A model generated the notes under the pieces. It was not told the DNA's origin and searched no databases. It saw nothing but the letters and a program-made list of their open reading frames with translations. A stretch of 64,000 nucleotides of DNA from Synechococcus sp. CCY 0621 (GTDB taxonomy: Bacteria > Cyanobacteriota > Cyanobacteriia > PCC-6307 > Cyanobiaceae): positions 248,001-312,000 of the forward strand of contig NZ_JAFKRH010000031.1 of assembly GCF_019038465.1 (NCBI RefSeq), written 5' to 3'. Below are positions 47,207 through 56,082 of this stretch, piece after piece. A program made the position numbers and the translations under genes. Each line of letters opens with the position of its first letter. Position 1 is the first letter of the stretch.

Positions 47207-48009
47207 TGGGACGGGAGTTGCGCCGACTGCTGATCGCTCCGGAGCGGATCGCCGCCCTGACGGCCGGGGGCCAGGAGCCGGCCTGGCTGGCTCTGGAGCC
47301 CCAGGAAGGCCACTACCTGGAGCGGGTGCTGCGCTTTCGGCCCGGCGACCGGCTGGCGCTGGTGGATGGTGTCGGCCAGCTGTGGACGGCGGTGCTCGAA
47401 CCGGAACGGCGGCTGCGGCTGGAGCAGCCGCCGGAGGCGCCCCTGCATCGGCAGGCGCCGATCATGCCGCTGCTGGAGCTGGCCATGGCCATCCCCAGAC
47501 GGGAGGCGGATCTGGTCTGGCGCATGGCCACGGAACTGGGCGCCGACCGGCTCCAGCCCCTGCTGGCCGAACGAGGCGCCCCCGGTGAGCGCTGTCCGCT
47601 GGAGCGCTGGCGGGGGATCGTGCGGGAGGCCACGGAGCAGTGCGAACGCCTGTGGCATCCCCAGCTGAACTCCCCCTGCGAGGCCGGGGCCTGGCTGGCG
47701 CGGCCGGCCTCCGGCATCGCCCTGCTGGCCACCACCCGCCGGGACGCTCTGCCGCTGTGCAGCCAGAGGTTGCGGCACCTGGCCGAGGGGGCCAGCGACA
47801 GCGCCCTCCCCGCCGGGATCCGGCTGGCGATCGGGCCTGAGGGGGGGTGGAGCCCGGAAGAAGAGGAGCAGGCCGAAGCGGCCGGCTGGCACCCCGTCAG
47901 CCTGGGGAGATCGATCCTGCGCACGGCCACGGCTGCGGTGGCTGGCCTGGCCCTGCTGGCCGACTGGCGGGCGCTCAGGAGCGCATCATGCCGGCCGCCA
48001 TCTCCTTGA
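47206..48009 (+). CDS. rsmE: 16S rRNA (uracil1498-N3)-methyltransferase
   Basis: SPOUT-family RNA methyltransferase acting on U1498 in 16S rRNA, 267 residues. The N-terminal PUA-like part has EGHYLERVLRFRPGDRLAL. The knotted SAM site shows LAIGPEGGWSPEEEEQA and VSLGRSILRTATAAVAGL. It is coupled to DUF3531 upstream and overlaps the convergent gene by 35 bases. Confidence 0.94.
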   Translation: MGRELRRLLIAPERIAALTAGGQEPAWLALEPQEGHYLERVLRFRPGDRLALVDGVGQLWTAVLEPERRLRLEQPPEAPLHRQAPIMPLLELAMAIPRREADLVWRMATELGADRLQPLLAERGAPGERCPLERWRGIVREATEQCERLWHPQLNSPCEAGAWLARPASGIALLATTRRDALPLCSQRLRHLAEGASDSALPAGIRLAIGPEGGWSPEEEEQAEAAGWHPVSLGRSILRTATAAVAGLALLADWRALRSASCRPPSP

Positions 48010-48343
48010 AGACGCCCAGATTGGCCCCGGGCGTGCGGCGCTTCATCGGGGTGGCCCCCCCCGCGGTGACGCAGTCGGGGGCGAAGGTGGCCAGCGACGG
48101 GGCGGGGCGGAGCGCCTCGGCGGCGGCCAGTTCGGCGGCGATCGCCTCGGCGGTGGTGAGGCCGGAGACGGGGGGAAGGGAGGCTTCTGCCTCAGCTGGC
48201 GCGGTGGGCTGGGCCTCAGCCGCCTGGGGGGCCAGCTTCGCTTCGGGCTTGGGCGCCGCCTTGGGAGGGGCCACCAGCGCCGGGGGGTCGTTGCCTTCGC
48301 CGCCACCCAGATCAAGGAAGAACTTGGGTCGTTTGAAGACCAT
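47975..48343 (-). CDS. Conserved-looking hypothetical protein, Ala/Pro-rich
   Basis: A 122-residue protein from ATG 48343, opening VFKRPKFFLDLGGGEG. An Ala/Pro/Glu-rich low-complexity middle (about 25-85) is followed by a compact C-terminus FAPDCVTAGGATPMKRRTPG and GVFKEMAAGMM. The ordered ends with a disordered middle suggest a real small protein, but no family is recognised. It overlaps rsmE by 35 bases. Confidence 0.6.
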   Translation of the reverse strand: MVFKRPKFFLDLGGGEGNDPPALVAPPKAAPKPEAKLAPQAAEAQPTAPAEAEASLPPVSGLTTAEAIAAELAAAEALRPAPSLATFAPDCVTAGGATPMKRRTPGANLGVFKEMAAGMMRS

Positions 48344-48434
48344 TCGGAGCACCACTGGATGCAGCGATTATCCGCCGAAGCCGGCATCAGCGAGCGGCTC
48401 GCTTAGATCTGTGCAACACAGTCGGGCCGTTGTC

Positions 48435-49199
48435 ATGGAGTTGCTACCGCCCCAGGACCCCTCGCACTGGCTGGCGGCCCTGGCGATCAATGGCCTGTTG
48501 ATCGCGCTCGCCCAGCGGCTGCCCCTGCTGACGCGGGCCGGCTGGGTCCATGCCGGGGTGCTCGGCACCCTGCTGTTGGGAAGCCTGGGCTGGCGCGGTT
48601 GGCTGGCGGTGGTGGCCTACCTGGCCCTGGGCAGCCTGGTGACCAAGCTGGGCTTCCGCCGTAAGCGGGAGCTGGGGCTGGCGGAGGCCCGCGATGGCCG
48701 GCGAGGGCCGGAGAACGTCTGGGGCTCAGCCCTGGTGGGAACTGTGCTGGCCCTGCTGGCCTGCCGGGCGCCGGCGGCCGCGGTACCCCTGCTGCTGGCT
48801 GGTTTTGCCGCCAGCTTCTCCGCCAAGCTCGCTGACACCTTCGGCAGCGAGATCGGTAAACGCTGGGGCCGCCACACGGTACTGATCACCAGCCTGCGTC
48901 CGGTGCCGCCCGGCACCGAGGGGGCCATCAGCCTCGAGGGCACCGCCGCCAGCCTGGTGGGCAGCGGCCTGATGACCGTGGGGATGCTGGCGTTGGGGCT
49001 GATCGGGGGCTGGCCCACGGCGCTGCTGGTGAGCGGCGTGGGGCTGGTGGCCACCCTGGCCGAAAGCGTCGTCGGTGCCAGCCTTCAGCAGCGCTGGGAC
49101 TGGCTCAGCAACGAGGTGGTCAACGGGCTGCAGACGCTGCTGGCGGCCCTGCTGGCCATGGGCCTGGTGCAGTGGCTTCCGGCCCCTGGGTCGGGCTGA
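48435..49199 (+). CDS. DUF92/VTE6-like phytyl-phosphate kinase
   Basis: A 254-residue membrane protein with about seven helices of the DUF92 (TIGR00297) family, whose plant and Synechocystis members (VTE6) phosphorylate phytyl phosphate for tocopherol and phylloquinone. Signatures are GWVHAGVLGTLLLGSLGWRG, KLGFRRKRELGLAEARDGRR, GFAASFSAKLADTFGSEIGK and SLEGTAASLVGSGLM. Start ATG 48435. The 3' end overlaps the convergent sigma-factor gene by 80 bases. Confidence 0.87.
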   Translation: MELLPPQDPSHWLAALAINGLLIALAQRLPLLTRAGWVHAGVLGTLLLGSLGWRGWLAVVAYLALGSLVTKLGFRRKRELGLAEARDGRRGPENVWGSALVGTVLALLACRAPAAAVPLLLAGFAASFSAKLADTFGSEIGKRWGRHTVLITSLRPVPPGTEGAISLEGTAASLVGSGLMTVGMLALGLIGGWPTALLVSGVGLVATLAESVVGASLQQRWDWLSNEVVNGLQTLLAALLAMGLVQWLPAPGSG

Positions 49200-50115
49200 G
49201 GGCCTGCTGGCGCCAGGCGAGGGCGGCGCGCCGCAGGCGATCGAGAACAGCATCGCAGCGGCGCTGGGCCTGGCGGGCGGGCATGCCGAGCTGCCGGCCC
49301 AGCTCCACCCAGGTGCAGCCCACATCGATCCGGCCCACGAGCAGCTGCCGCTCCCGGGGATCGAGATCCGCCAGCTGCTGGCGCAACCACTGGCGCTCGG
49401 CGCGTTGGGCCTCGTTCGCGATCGCCAGCTCCTCGTCCCCGCCGATGGCGGCGGGGGACGCCAGCAGATCCAGCAGGCAGCCGGCCGCGTCGCTGTCGCC
49501 GCCGTCCTGGCGGAAAGGGGCATCCAGGCTGCGGACCCTGCCGGCGCTGCGCACCTGCAGGGCCTCCTCGAGCCGGGCCGGATCACACGCCAGCCGATCA
49601 GCAAGGGCGGCGGTGGGCAAGGGCTCCAGCCCCTTGCGACGGCGGGTTTCCTGAAGGCTGAGCACCTGCTGGTGCAGATCCCACAGGGGGCGGGGCGGGC
49701 GCACCATGGGCTGGCGATCCCGCCGCTCCCTCCGGATCGCCCCCTGGATGTATGGGACGGCGAAGCTGCTGAGGCTGACGTTGCGATCGGGATCGAAGGC
49801 CTCGACCGCCCGGATCAGGCCGAGGCTGCCCACCTGGGCCAGATCCTCGAAGGCCAGGCCGGTGTCGACGCCCTGGCGTCCGGCAATGCTGAACACCAGC
49901 GGCAGGTTGTCTTCCACCACCAAGTTGCGCCAGCGCAGCCGGCTGAGCGGATCGGTGGCCTCCGCGAAGGCCTTGAGCCGGCGGCGGTTGCGGCTGCGGC
50001 GATCCACGATCGCCTCGGGGATGTCGCGGCAGCCCGCGCAGAGGTCCGGCTGCGGCGCCCGGCGGCTCGCCAGCAGCACAGGGGCCGGAGGAGGGGGTGG
50101 CGGAGGGCGATCCAT
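49120..50115 (-). CDS. Alternative sigma-70 family RNA polymerase sigma factor
   Basis: A 331-residue sigma factor with a Pro-rich N-terminus. Region 2 is RNLVVEDNLPLVFSIAGRQG with LAFEDLAQVGSLGLIRAVEA and FDPDRNVSLSSFAVPYIQGA. Region 3 has PLPTAALADRLACDP. Region 4 is short (LDPRERQLLVGRIDVGCTWV, then GRQLGMPARQAQRRCDAVL). It lacks the region 1.2 of primary factors and looks like a cyanobacterial group 2/3 factor of the alternative class; the exact Sig letter cannot be given. The C-terminal 30 residues are Ala/Pro-rich and overlap the VTE6-like gene. Confidence 0.85.
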   Translation of the reverse strand: MDRPPPPPPPAPVLLASRRAPQPDLCAGCRDIPEAIVDRRSRNRRRLKAFAEATDPLSRLRWRNLVVEDNLPLVFSIAGRQGVDTGLAFEDLAQVGSLGLIRAVEAFDPDRNVSLSSFAVPYIQGAIRRERRDRQPMVRPPRPLWDLHQQVLSLQETRRRKGLEPLPTAALADRLACDPARLEEALQVRSAGRVRSLDAPFRQDGGDSDAAGCLLDLLASPAAIGGDEELAIANEAQRAERQWLRQQLADLDPRERQLLVGRIDVGCTWVELGRQLGMPARQAQRRCDAVLDRLRRAALAWRQQALSPTQGPEATAPGPWPAGPPAASAAR

Positions 50116-50283
50116 GGTGATGCATCCAGCAGGGTCCGTTTCTTCAGAGTCGCGGCCATCCGCCTGCGGAGGTTCACCGGAGGGGGGGAGTTCGCTTCCT
50201 CCGATCGGGTGATGCCGTCGGGGCCGACTGGGTGCAGCGCCGTGGGGTGCAGCGTGCCGGTCGCAGCGAGCCTGAAGCAGGGG

Positions 50284-50955
50284 TCAGTGCGCCGCCGTCA
50301 CGCTGCTGTGGGGGGCCAGCTCGGCCCATTGCAACAGGGCGCCCCAGGCGCGCAGGCGCCGGTAAAGCTGGCCGTGGCCGTCGCTATTGAGGTGCAGGCC
50401 ATCGCTGCACAACCCATGCAGCCAGAGAGGGTCGGCCAGCAGGCCATCAAGCAGGGGCAGGAACGGCACATCCGCCTCCATGCAGGCTTCCTCCAGCAGG
50501 CCCTCGTAGAGCCGCACGCTGGCCAGGTCGTACCAGAGCATCCCGGCGAAGGGCATCACGGCTTCGTCCACCGGCGTGAGGCCGAGCACGAACACCGGAG
50601 CGATGGCCTGCAGCCTGGGCAGCAACTGCTGCAGGCCGAACAGGAAGGCCTCCGGCGCCAGCTGGAAACGGCCGTCGGGCCGTCCCACCCGGGCGGTGTC
50701 GTTGAGGCCGATCGACAGCAGGATCCCCTGGGGGCGCTGGCGGCGCAGCTCGCCCCGGTGGCCCACCTCCGCCTCGGCGCGGGCGGCCAGCCGCTCCAGG
50801 CCATCGCCACGCACCCCGAGGCCGTAGAGCACGGGCCCCTGGGGCAGATCCATCCAATGGCGGCGCAGGCGCTCGCACCAGCCACCCTGCTCCGGATCGC
50901 CCCAGCCGTAGACCCCGCTGTCGCCGAGCACCACCAGCTTCTTCGGCACCGGCAT
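50284..50955 (-). CDS. GDSL-type (SGNH) esterase/lipase
   Basis: A 223-residue SGNH hydrolase from ATG 50955 (a GTG at 50988 is also possible). Block I LVVLGDSGVYGWGDP has the nucleophile Ser. The Gly block is YGLGVRGDG, block III LSIGLNDTARVG and block V CSDGLHLNSDGH with the catalytic Asp/His. No signal peptide. It follows the aminotransferase gene on the same strand, with a gap of 12 to 45 bases depending on the start. Confidence 0.88.
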   Translation of the reverse strand: MPVPKKLVVLGDSGVYGWGDPEQGGWCERLRRHWMDLPQGPVLYGLGVRGDGLERLAARAEAEVGHRGELRRQRPQGILLSIGLNDTARVGRPDGRFQLAPEAFLFGLQQLLPRLQAIAPVFVLGLTPVDEAVMPFAGMLWYDLASVRLYEGLLEEACMEADVPFLPLLDGLLADPLWLHGLCSDGLHLNSDGHGQLYRRLRAWGALLQWAELAPHSSVTAAH

Positions 50956-50999
50956 CGGGGCGGCCGTCCGTGGGAGAGGGTCCAGCACCGGCGGGGGGC

Positions 51000-52178
51000 T
51001 CAGAGGCTCGCGCCGAAGCGCCGCAGCCGCTCCAGACCATCATCGATCGTGGCAGGGGAGGCGGCACAGGACAGGCGGATGCAGCGGTCGTCGCCAAAGG
51101 CGGCACCGGGCACCACCGCCAGGCCCACCTCCTCCAGCAACCGGCCGCAGAGGGTCATCGAGTCGAGGCCCCAGGCGCTCACGTCCGGGAAGGCATAGAA
51201 GGCCCCCTCAGGGGGCAGCAGCTTCAGACCCTGGATCGCCATCAGGCCATCACTGAGCCGGGCACGCCGTCGGCTGAACTCGGCCGCCATCTCCCGGACG
51301 CAATCCCGCGAGCCGCTGATCGCCGCCAGGGCGCCGTACTGGGCAAAGGTGCAGACGTTGCTGGTGCTCTGGCTCTGCAGGGCGCTGGCGGCGGCCACCA
51401 CGTGGCGGGCCCCCGCCAGCCAGCCGATCCGCCAGCCGGTCATGGCCCAGCCCTTGGCGAAGCCGTTGACGATGAAGATCCGCTCGGCCAGATCGGGGGC
51501 CACTGCCGCCAGGCTGTGGTGCCTATGGCCCGGCGAGAGCAGCATCTCGTAGATCTCGTCACACACCACCGCCAGGCCGGGATGGCGGCGCAGCACGGCG
51601 GCGATCGCCTCCAGTTCGGCGCGGCTGAGCACCATGCCGGTGGGATTGGAGGGGCTGTTGAGCACCAGCAGCCGGCTGAAGGGTGTGATCGCCGCCTCCA
51701 GTTGCTCGGGGCTGAAGCGGAAGCCGCCGCTGGCGTCAGTGATGAGGCAGCGGACGCTGGCGCCGGCCAGCTGGGCCATTTCCGGGTAGCTCAGCCAGTA
51801 AGGCGCTGGCAGCAGCACCTCGTCGCCGGGATTGAGCAGAACCTGGAACAGGTTGTAGAGGGCCTGCTTGCCGCCGTTGGTCACCAGCACCTGATCGGCC
51901 TGGGTGGGAACAGCGTTCTCCTGGCTCAGTTTGGCGGCGATGGCCTGGCGCAGCTGGGGTTCGCCGGCCACCGGTCCATAGCGCGTGTGGCCGGTCTCGA
52001 GCGCCTCGGCCGCCGCCTGGCGGATGAAGGCGGGGGTGTCGAAATCGGGCTCACCGGCGCTGAGGCTGCAGATGTCCTTGCCGCCTGTGCGCAACTCACG
52101 GGCCTTGGCGGTGATGGCGAGGGTGAGCGATGGCTGCAACGCCTGCGCCCGGGCGGAGAGCGACAACGGGGCCGGCAT
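51000..52178 (-). CDS. aspC: Pyridoxal-phosphate aminotransferase, aspartate type
   Basis: Class I aminotransferase likely acting on aspartate or prephenate, 392 residues from ATG 52178. Signatures are ICSLSAGEPDFDTPAFI, TRYGPVAGEPQLRQAIA, VTNGGKQALYNLFQVL, LNSPSNPTGMVLSRAEL, VVCDEIYEMLLSPG and the PLP lysine in VNGFAKGWAMTGWRIGWLA. The C-terminal CIRLSCAASPATIDDGLERL carries the carboxylate-binding Arg. It heads a two-gene unit with the GDSL esterase. Confidence 0.93.
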   Translation of the reverse strand: MPAPLSLSARAQALQPSLTLAITAKARELRTGGKDICSLSAGEPDFDTPAFIRQAAAEALETGHTRYGPVAGEPQLRQAIAAKLSQENAVPTQADQVLVTNGGKQALYNLFQVLLNPGDEVLLPAPYWLSYPEMAQLAGASVRCLITDASGGFRFSPEQLEAAITPFSRLLVLNSPSNPTGMVLSRAELEAIAAVLRRHPGLAVVCDEIYEMLLSPGHRHHSLAAVAPDLAERIFIVNGFAKGWAMTGWRIGWLAGARHVVAAASALQSQSTSNVCTFAQYGALAAISGSRDCVREMAAEFSRRRARLSDGLMAIQGLKLLPPEGAFYAFPDVSAWGLDSMTLCGRLLEEVGLAVVPGAAFGDDRCIRLSCAASPATIDDGLERLRRFGASL

Positions 52179-52244
52179 GGCAGTGTGCGGCGTCTGGAGG
52201 GCGCGATTCGGCAATCCGGCCATCTTGCCCTACGCCCCGCGGCC

Positions 52245-52925
52245 ATGGCCAAGAATGGCGCGATGGCCCCCGCTCCCCTGCAACCGTCTCCCCTGCAACC
52301 GTCCCTCCTGGGTGACACCCTCGCGGCAGGGGCGACGCCCAGCCTCGAAGGGCTGCAGCGGAGCTGCCAGGACTGCAGCCGCTGCGGGCTGGCCGCGGGC
52401 CGCCAGCAGGTGGTGATCAGCCGGGGCGATCCGGCGGCACGGCTGATGGTGATCGGCGAAGGGCCCGGTGCCCAGGAGGACGCCAGCGGCCGACCGTTCG
52501 TGGGGCGGGCCGGCCAGTTGCTCGACCAGATGCTGGCCAGTGTGGGACTGGACAGCGAGCGGGACGCCTACGTCTGCAACGTGGTGAAGTGCCGCCCCCC
52601 CGACAACCGCAAACCGACGGCCCAGGAGATGGCAGCCTGCGCCCCCTGGCTGGCCGTTCAGATCGCCGCTGTGGATCCCGCCGTGGTGTTGCTCACCGGT
52701 GCCACGGCCCTGGAAGGGGTGCTCGGCATCAAGGGAGGCATCTCCCGCCTCCGCGGCCAGTGGCACCCCTGGCAGGGCCGCTGGGTGATGCCGGTGTTCC
52801 ACCCCTCCTATCTGTTGCGCAATCCCTCGCGGGAGCAGGGCTCTCCCAAATGGCTCACCTGGCAGGACCTCAAGGAGGTGCAGCGGCGGCTGGAGCAGGA
52901 CCAGCCGCCGCCACCCACTTTGTGA
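52245..52925 (+). CDS. Uracil-DNA glycosylase, family 4 (Fe-S)
   Basis: A 226-residue glycosylase that removes uracil from DNA. Iron-sulfur ligands are CQDCSRCGLA near the N-terminus and Cys in VVKCRPPDNRKPT and AACAPWLAV. The catalytic motif is GEGPGAQEDASGRPFVGRAG, and the HPSYLLRN motif is present. It has a repetitive short N-terminal leader (PLQPSPLQPS). Start ATG 52245 or 52263. It is divergent from aspC and 30 bases upstream of ispG. Confidence 0.93.
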   Translation: MAKNGAMAPAPLQPSPLQPSLLGDTLAAGATPSLEGLQRSCQDCSRCGLAAGRQQVVISRGDPAARLMVIGEGPGAQEDASGRPFVGRAGQLLDQMLASVGLDSERDAYVCNVVKCRPPDNRKPTAQEMAACAPWLAVQIAAVDPAVVLLTGATALEGVLGIKGGISRLRGQWHPWQGRWVMPVFHPSYLLRNPSREQGSPKWLTWQDLKEVQRRLEQDQPPPPTL

Positions 52926-52955
52926 CAGGCTTTGGCCATCACCGGCCCACGCGAG

Positions 52956-54209
52956 ATGACCGGCAGCCTGGCCACACTGACCACCACCGCTCCGGGGACT
53001 TCCCCCCTTCCGGCCGACTGGGCCAGTGATCCCCGCTTCGAGACGGTGATCCGCCGCCGCCGCACCCGCAGCGTCCGGGTCGGCGCGATCTGGGTGGGCA
53101 GCGAGCACCCCGTGGTGGTGCAGTCGATGATCAATGAGGACACCCTGGATGTGGAGGGGGCCACCGCCGGCATCCGCCGCTTGCACGAGGCGGGCTGCGA
53201 GATCGTGCGCCTCACCGTGCCGAGCCTGGCCCACGCCAAGGCGGTGAAGGAGATCCGCCAGCGGCTGGAGGACAGCTACCAGCCCGTGCCCCTGGTAGCG
53301 GACGTGCACCACAACGGCATGAAGATTGCCCTGGAGGTGGCCCAGCACGTCGACAAGGTGAGGATCAACCCCGGCCTGTACGTGTTCGACAAGCCCGATC
53401 CCAACCGCACGGAGTTCACGGCCGAAGAGGTGGCGGCCATCGGCGAGCGCATCCAGACCACCCTCGAACCGCTGGTGAGCCTGCTCAAGGAGCAGGACAA
53501 GGCCCTGCGCATCGGCGTCAACCACGGCTCCCTGGCTGAGCGGATGCTGTTCACCTATGGCGACACACCCCTGGGGATGGTGGAGAGCGCCATGGAATTC
53601 ATCCGCATCTGCGACCGGCTCGACTTCCACAACATCGTCGTGTCGATGAAGGCTTCCCGGGCCCCGGTGATGCTGGCGGCCTACCGGATGATGGCGTTCC
53701 GCATGGACGCCGAGGGCTTCCACTACCCCCTGCATCTGGGGGTCACCGAGGCGGGCGACGGCGACTACGGCCGCATCAAGAGCACCGCGGGCATCGCCAC
53801 CCTGCTGGCCGAGGGCCTCGGGGACACGATCCGGGTGTCGCTCACCGAGGCACCGGAGAAGGAGATCCCTGTCTGCTATTCGATCCTGCAGGCCATGGGT
53901 CTGCGCAAGACGATGGTGGAGTACGTGGCCTGCCCCAGCTGCGGCCGCACCCTGTTCAACCTGGAGGACGTGCTGCACACCGTGCGCAACGCCACCGCCC
54001 ACCTGACAGGGCTCGACATCGCCGTGATGGGCTGCATCGTCAATGGGCCCGGCGAGATGGCCGATGCCGACTATGGCTACGTGGGCAAAACACCCGGCAC
54101 CATCTCCCTTTACCGCGGGCGGGAGGAAATCCGCCGGGTGCCGGAAGCCGAAGGGGTGGAGGCGCTGATCGCCCTGATCAAGGAGGACGGTCGCTGGGTC
54201 GACCCCTGA
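52956..54209 (+). CDS. ispG: 4-hydroxy-3-methylbut-2-enyl-diphosphate synthase
   Basis: [4Fe-4S] enzyme of the MEP isoprenoid pathway, making HMBPP from MEcPP; in cyanobacteria it uses ferredoxin. It has 417 residues from ATG 52956. Signatures are [73 protein letters not shown] and cluster Cys in [14 protein letters not shown] and [19 protein letters not shown]. It precedes the ctp gene by 69 bases. Confidence 0.96.
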   Translation: MTGSLATLTTTAPGTSPLPADWASDPRFETVIRRRRTRSVRVGAIWVGSEHPVVVQSMINEDTLDVEGATAGIRRLHEAGCEIVRLTVPSLAHAKAVKEIRQRLEDSYQPVPLVADVHHNGMKIALEVAQHVDKVRINPGLYVFDKPDPNRTEFTAEEVAAIGERIQTTLEPLVSLLKEQDKALRIGVNHGSLAERMLFTYGDTPLGMVESAMEFIRICDRLDFHNIVVSMKASRAPVMLAAYRMMAFRMDAEGFHYPLHLGVTEAGDGDYGRIKSTAGIATLLAEGLGDTIRVSLTEAPEKEIPVCYSILQAMGLRKTMVEYVACPSCGRTLFNLEDVLHTVRNATAHLTGLDIAVMGCIVNGPGEMADADYGYVGKTPGTISLYRGREEIRRVPEAEGVEALIALIKEDGRWVDP

Positions 54210-54278
54210 ACAGGGGGCCCATCCCCGGCAGCGGCGCTACGTTGGAAAGACCTTTCAGCCTCCTTGAGGATCCCCAGC

Positions 54279-55610
54279 ATGGGAAGAGCTCGCGCCACCG
54301 TCGTGGTGCTGGTTGGTCTCGGTGCCTGCGCCGCCACCGCGGTGATGGCCCGGGAAATGGTGCTGGCCCCCACGGGAACCGTGTCGATCAGCGACAGCCC
54401 CAAGGAGGTGATGGACCAGGCCTGGCAGATCGTGTTCCGCGACTACCTGGACACCACAGGCAAGTACACACCTGAACAGTGGCGCAAGCTGCGCCGCAGC
54501 GTCCTGTCCAAGAGCTACAGCACACCCAAGGATGCCTACGAGGGCATCCGCGGCATGCTCGGCACCCTCGACGATCCCTACACCCGCTTCCTGGATCCGC
54601 GGGAATTCAAGGAGATGCAGATCGACACCTCCGGCGAGCTCTCCGGGGTGGGCATCCAGTTGAGCGTCGATAAGGAAACCAAGGAACTGGTGGTGATCTC
54701 GCCGATCGAGGGCTCACCGGCCTCGCGGGCCGGTGTGCAGCCCAAGGACGTGATCGTCTCGATCGACGGCAAGAGCACCAAGGGGATGAGCACCGAGGAC
54801 GCGGTGAAGCTGATCCGCGGCAAGGCCGGCACCACCGTGAATCTGGTGCTGCGCCGCAAGGGCCAGAACCTCGACACCCCCCTCACCCGGGAGCTGATCG
54901 AGATCCACGCCGTCAACCACCAGGTCAACACCGCCCCCGACGGCACCAAGATCGGCTACATCCGCCTGAAGCAGTTCAGCGCCACCGCCACCAAGGACAT
55001 GCGGGCGGCCGTGCGGGACCTGGAGGCCCAGGGGGTGCAGGGCTACGTGCTCGACCTGCGCAGCAACCCCGGCGGGCTGCTGGTGGCGAGCGTCGAGATC
55101 GCCCGCCAGTGGATCAACGAAGGCATCATCGTTTCCACCAAGACCCGCGACGGCATCCAGGACGTCAAACGGGCCACTGGCCAGGCCCTGACCACCAAGC
55201 CGATGGTGGTACTCGTCAACGAGGGTTCGGCGAGCGCCAGCGAGATCCTCTCCGGCGCCCTGCAGGACAACAACCGCGCCGTGCTGGTTGGTCAGAAGAC
55301 CTTCGGCAAGGGGCTGGTGCAGTCGGTGCGCGGCCTCTCCGATGGATCCGGCATGACGGTGACCATCGCCAAATACCTCACACCCCGCAACCGGGACATC
55401 CACAAGCACGGCATCAATCCGGACGTGCCGGTGAAAATGACCGAGCTGGAGGTGCAGCGCCTCAAACTGGAAGACATCGGCACCAACCGCGACAGCCAGT
55501 ACCGGGCGGCCGAATCCACCCTGCGCAAGCAGCTGCAGGCCAGCGCCGTGCTGCAGAAGGCTTTCCAGCCCGGCAGTGCCAACCTGCCGGCGGCCCTTGC
55601 CAAACCCTGA
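54279..55610 (+). CDS. ctp: C-terminal processing peptidase (S41)
   Basis: Exported or thylakoid-lumen serine protease with an N-terminal signal anchor (about 7-24), 443 residues from ATG 54279. Tail-specific features: DDPYTRFLDPREFKEMQ, a PDZ domain (about 100-185, SGVGIQLSVDKETKELVVIS), DLRSNPGGLLVASVEIA and the catalytic Ser/Lys dyad in VNEGSASASEILSGAL and VGQKTFGKGLVQS. Cyanobacterial Ctp paralogues process the D1 C-terminus (CtpA) or other proteins (CtpB/C); the paralogue is not decided here. Confidence 0.94.
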   Translation: MGRARATVVVLVGLGACAATAVMAREMVLAPTGTVSISDSPKEVMDQAWQIVFRDYLDTTGKYTPEQWRKLRRSVLSKSYSTPKDAYEGIRGMLGTLDDPYTRFLDPREFKEMQIDTSGELSGVGIQLSVDKETKELVVISPIEGSPASRAGVQPKDVIVSIDGKSTKGMSTEDAVKLIRGKAGTTVNLVLRRKGQNLDTPLTRELIEIHAVNHQVNTAPDGTKIGYIRLKQFSATATKDMRAAVRDLEAQGVQGYVLDLRSNPGGLLVASVEIARQWINEGIIVSTKTRDGIQDVKRATGQALTTKPMVVLVNEGSASASEILSGALQDNNRAVLVGQKTFGKGLVQSVRGLSDGSGMTVTIAKYLTPRNRDIHKHGINPDVPVKMTELEVQRLKLEDIGTNRDSQYRAAESTLRKQLQASAVLQKAFQPGSANLPAALAKP

Positions 55611-55845
55611 TCCACACGGGCCGGGCACCACGCCCGGCTCGGTCTGGGACCTCAAGCCTTGGTGGTGTCAGCCCTGGAGCATCCTGCTCACGGGGCTGAT
55701 CATGATCGGGGTGAGCTGGATGGTGCTGCACCTCTGGTGGATCACCACCGGGGTCGCCGTGGTGATCGGCGCCTGGTGGTTGCTGTTTCTGGTGCTGATG
55801 CCGGCGGCCTGGAAACGGTCGCAGGCCAGCGGCGGCGGGGCCTGA
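55597..55845 (+). CDS. Small two-helix membrane protein (DUF6737-like)
   Basis: An 82-residue protein with the conserved SVWDLKPWWCQPWSILLTG opening and two helices ending in WWLLFLVLMPAAWKRS. The pattern resembles the cyanobacterial DUF6737 family. The start is not obvious: TTG 55597 or GTG 55576, both inside the end of ctp. The ctp-to-small-protein overlap suggests coupling. Function unknown. Confidence 0.7.
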   Translation: MPNPDPHGPGTTPGSVWDLKPWWCQPWSILLTGLIMIGVSWMVLHLWWITTGVAVVIGAWWLLFLVLMPAAWKRSQASGGGA

Positions 55846-55855
55846 ACTCCAGCTT

Positions 55856-56023
55856 TCAGGCGACGGGCTGCATCAGCCCGCCGCCGGGGGAAGAGTCGTC
55901 GTCGTCGTTGTTGCCGGCATCGGACTGGAACAGGGCGAAGAAACCGAGGCCGAGGACCCCCAGGAAGGCCGGCAGCAGCAGGGGGTTCTGGGTGGGACCC
56001 ACGACCTCGATCAGCTCACCCAT
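55856..56023 (-). CDS. 55-residue single-helix protein, acidic tail
   Basis: ATG 56021-56023 to TGA 55856-55858. MGELIEVVGPTQNPLLLP leads to a helix FLGVLGLGFFALFQSD, followed by a DAGNNDDDDSSPGGG acidic tail. It looks like a small thylakoid or photosystem-associated protein but matches none I recognise. It converges tightly (10 bases) with the DUF6737-like gene. Confidence 0.6.
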   Translation of the reverse strand: MGELIEVVGPTQNPLLLPAFLGVLGLGFFALFQSDAGNNDDDDSSPGGGLMQPVA

Positions 56024-56082
56024 GGGGCCACGTAACGAAAGATGTCGCCATCTTAACGTTCCTTCTCATTCCCGTGGGCGGT

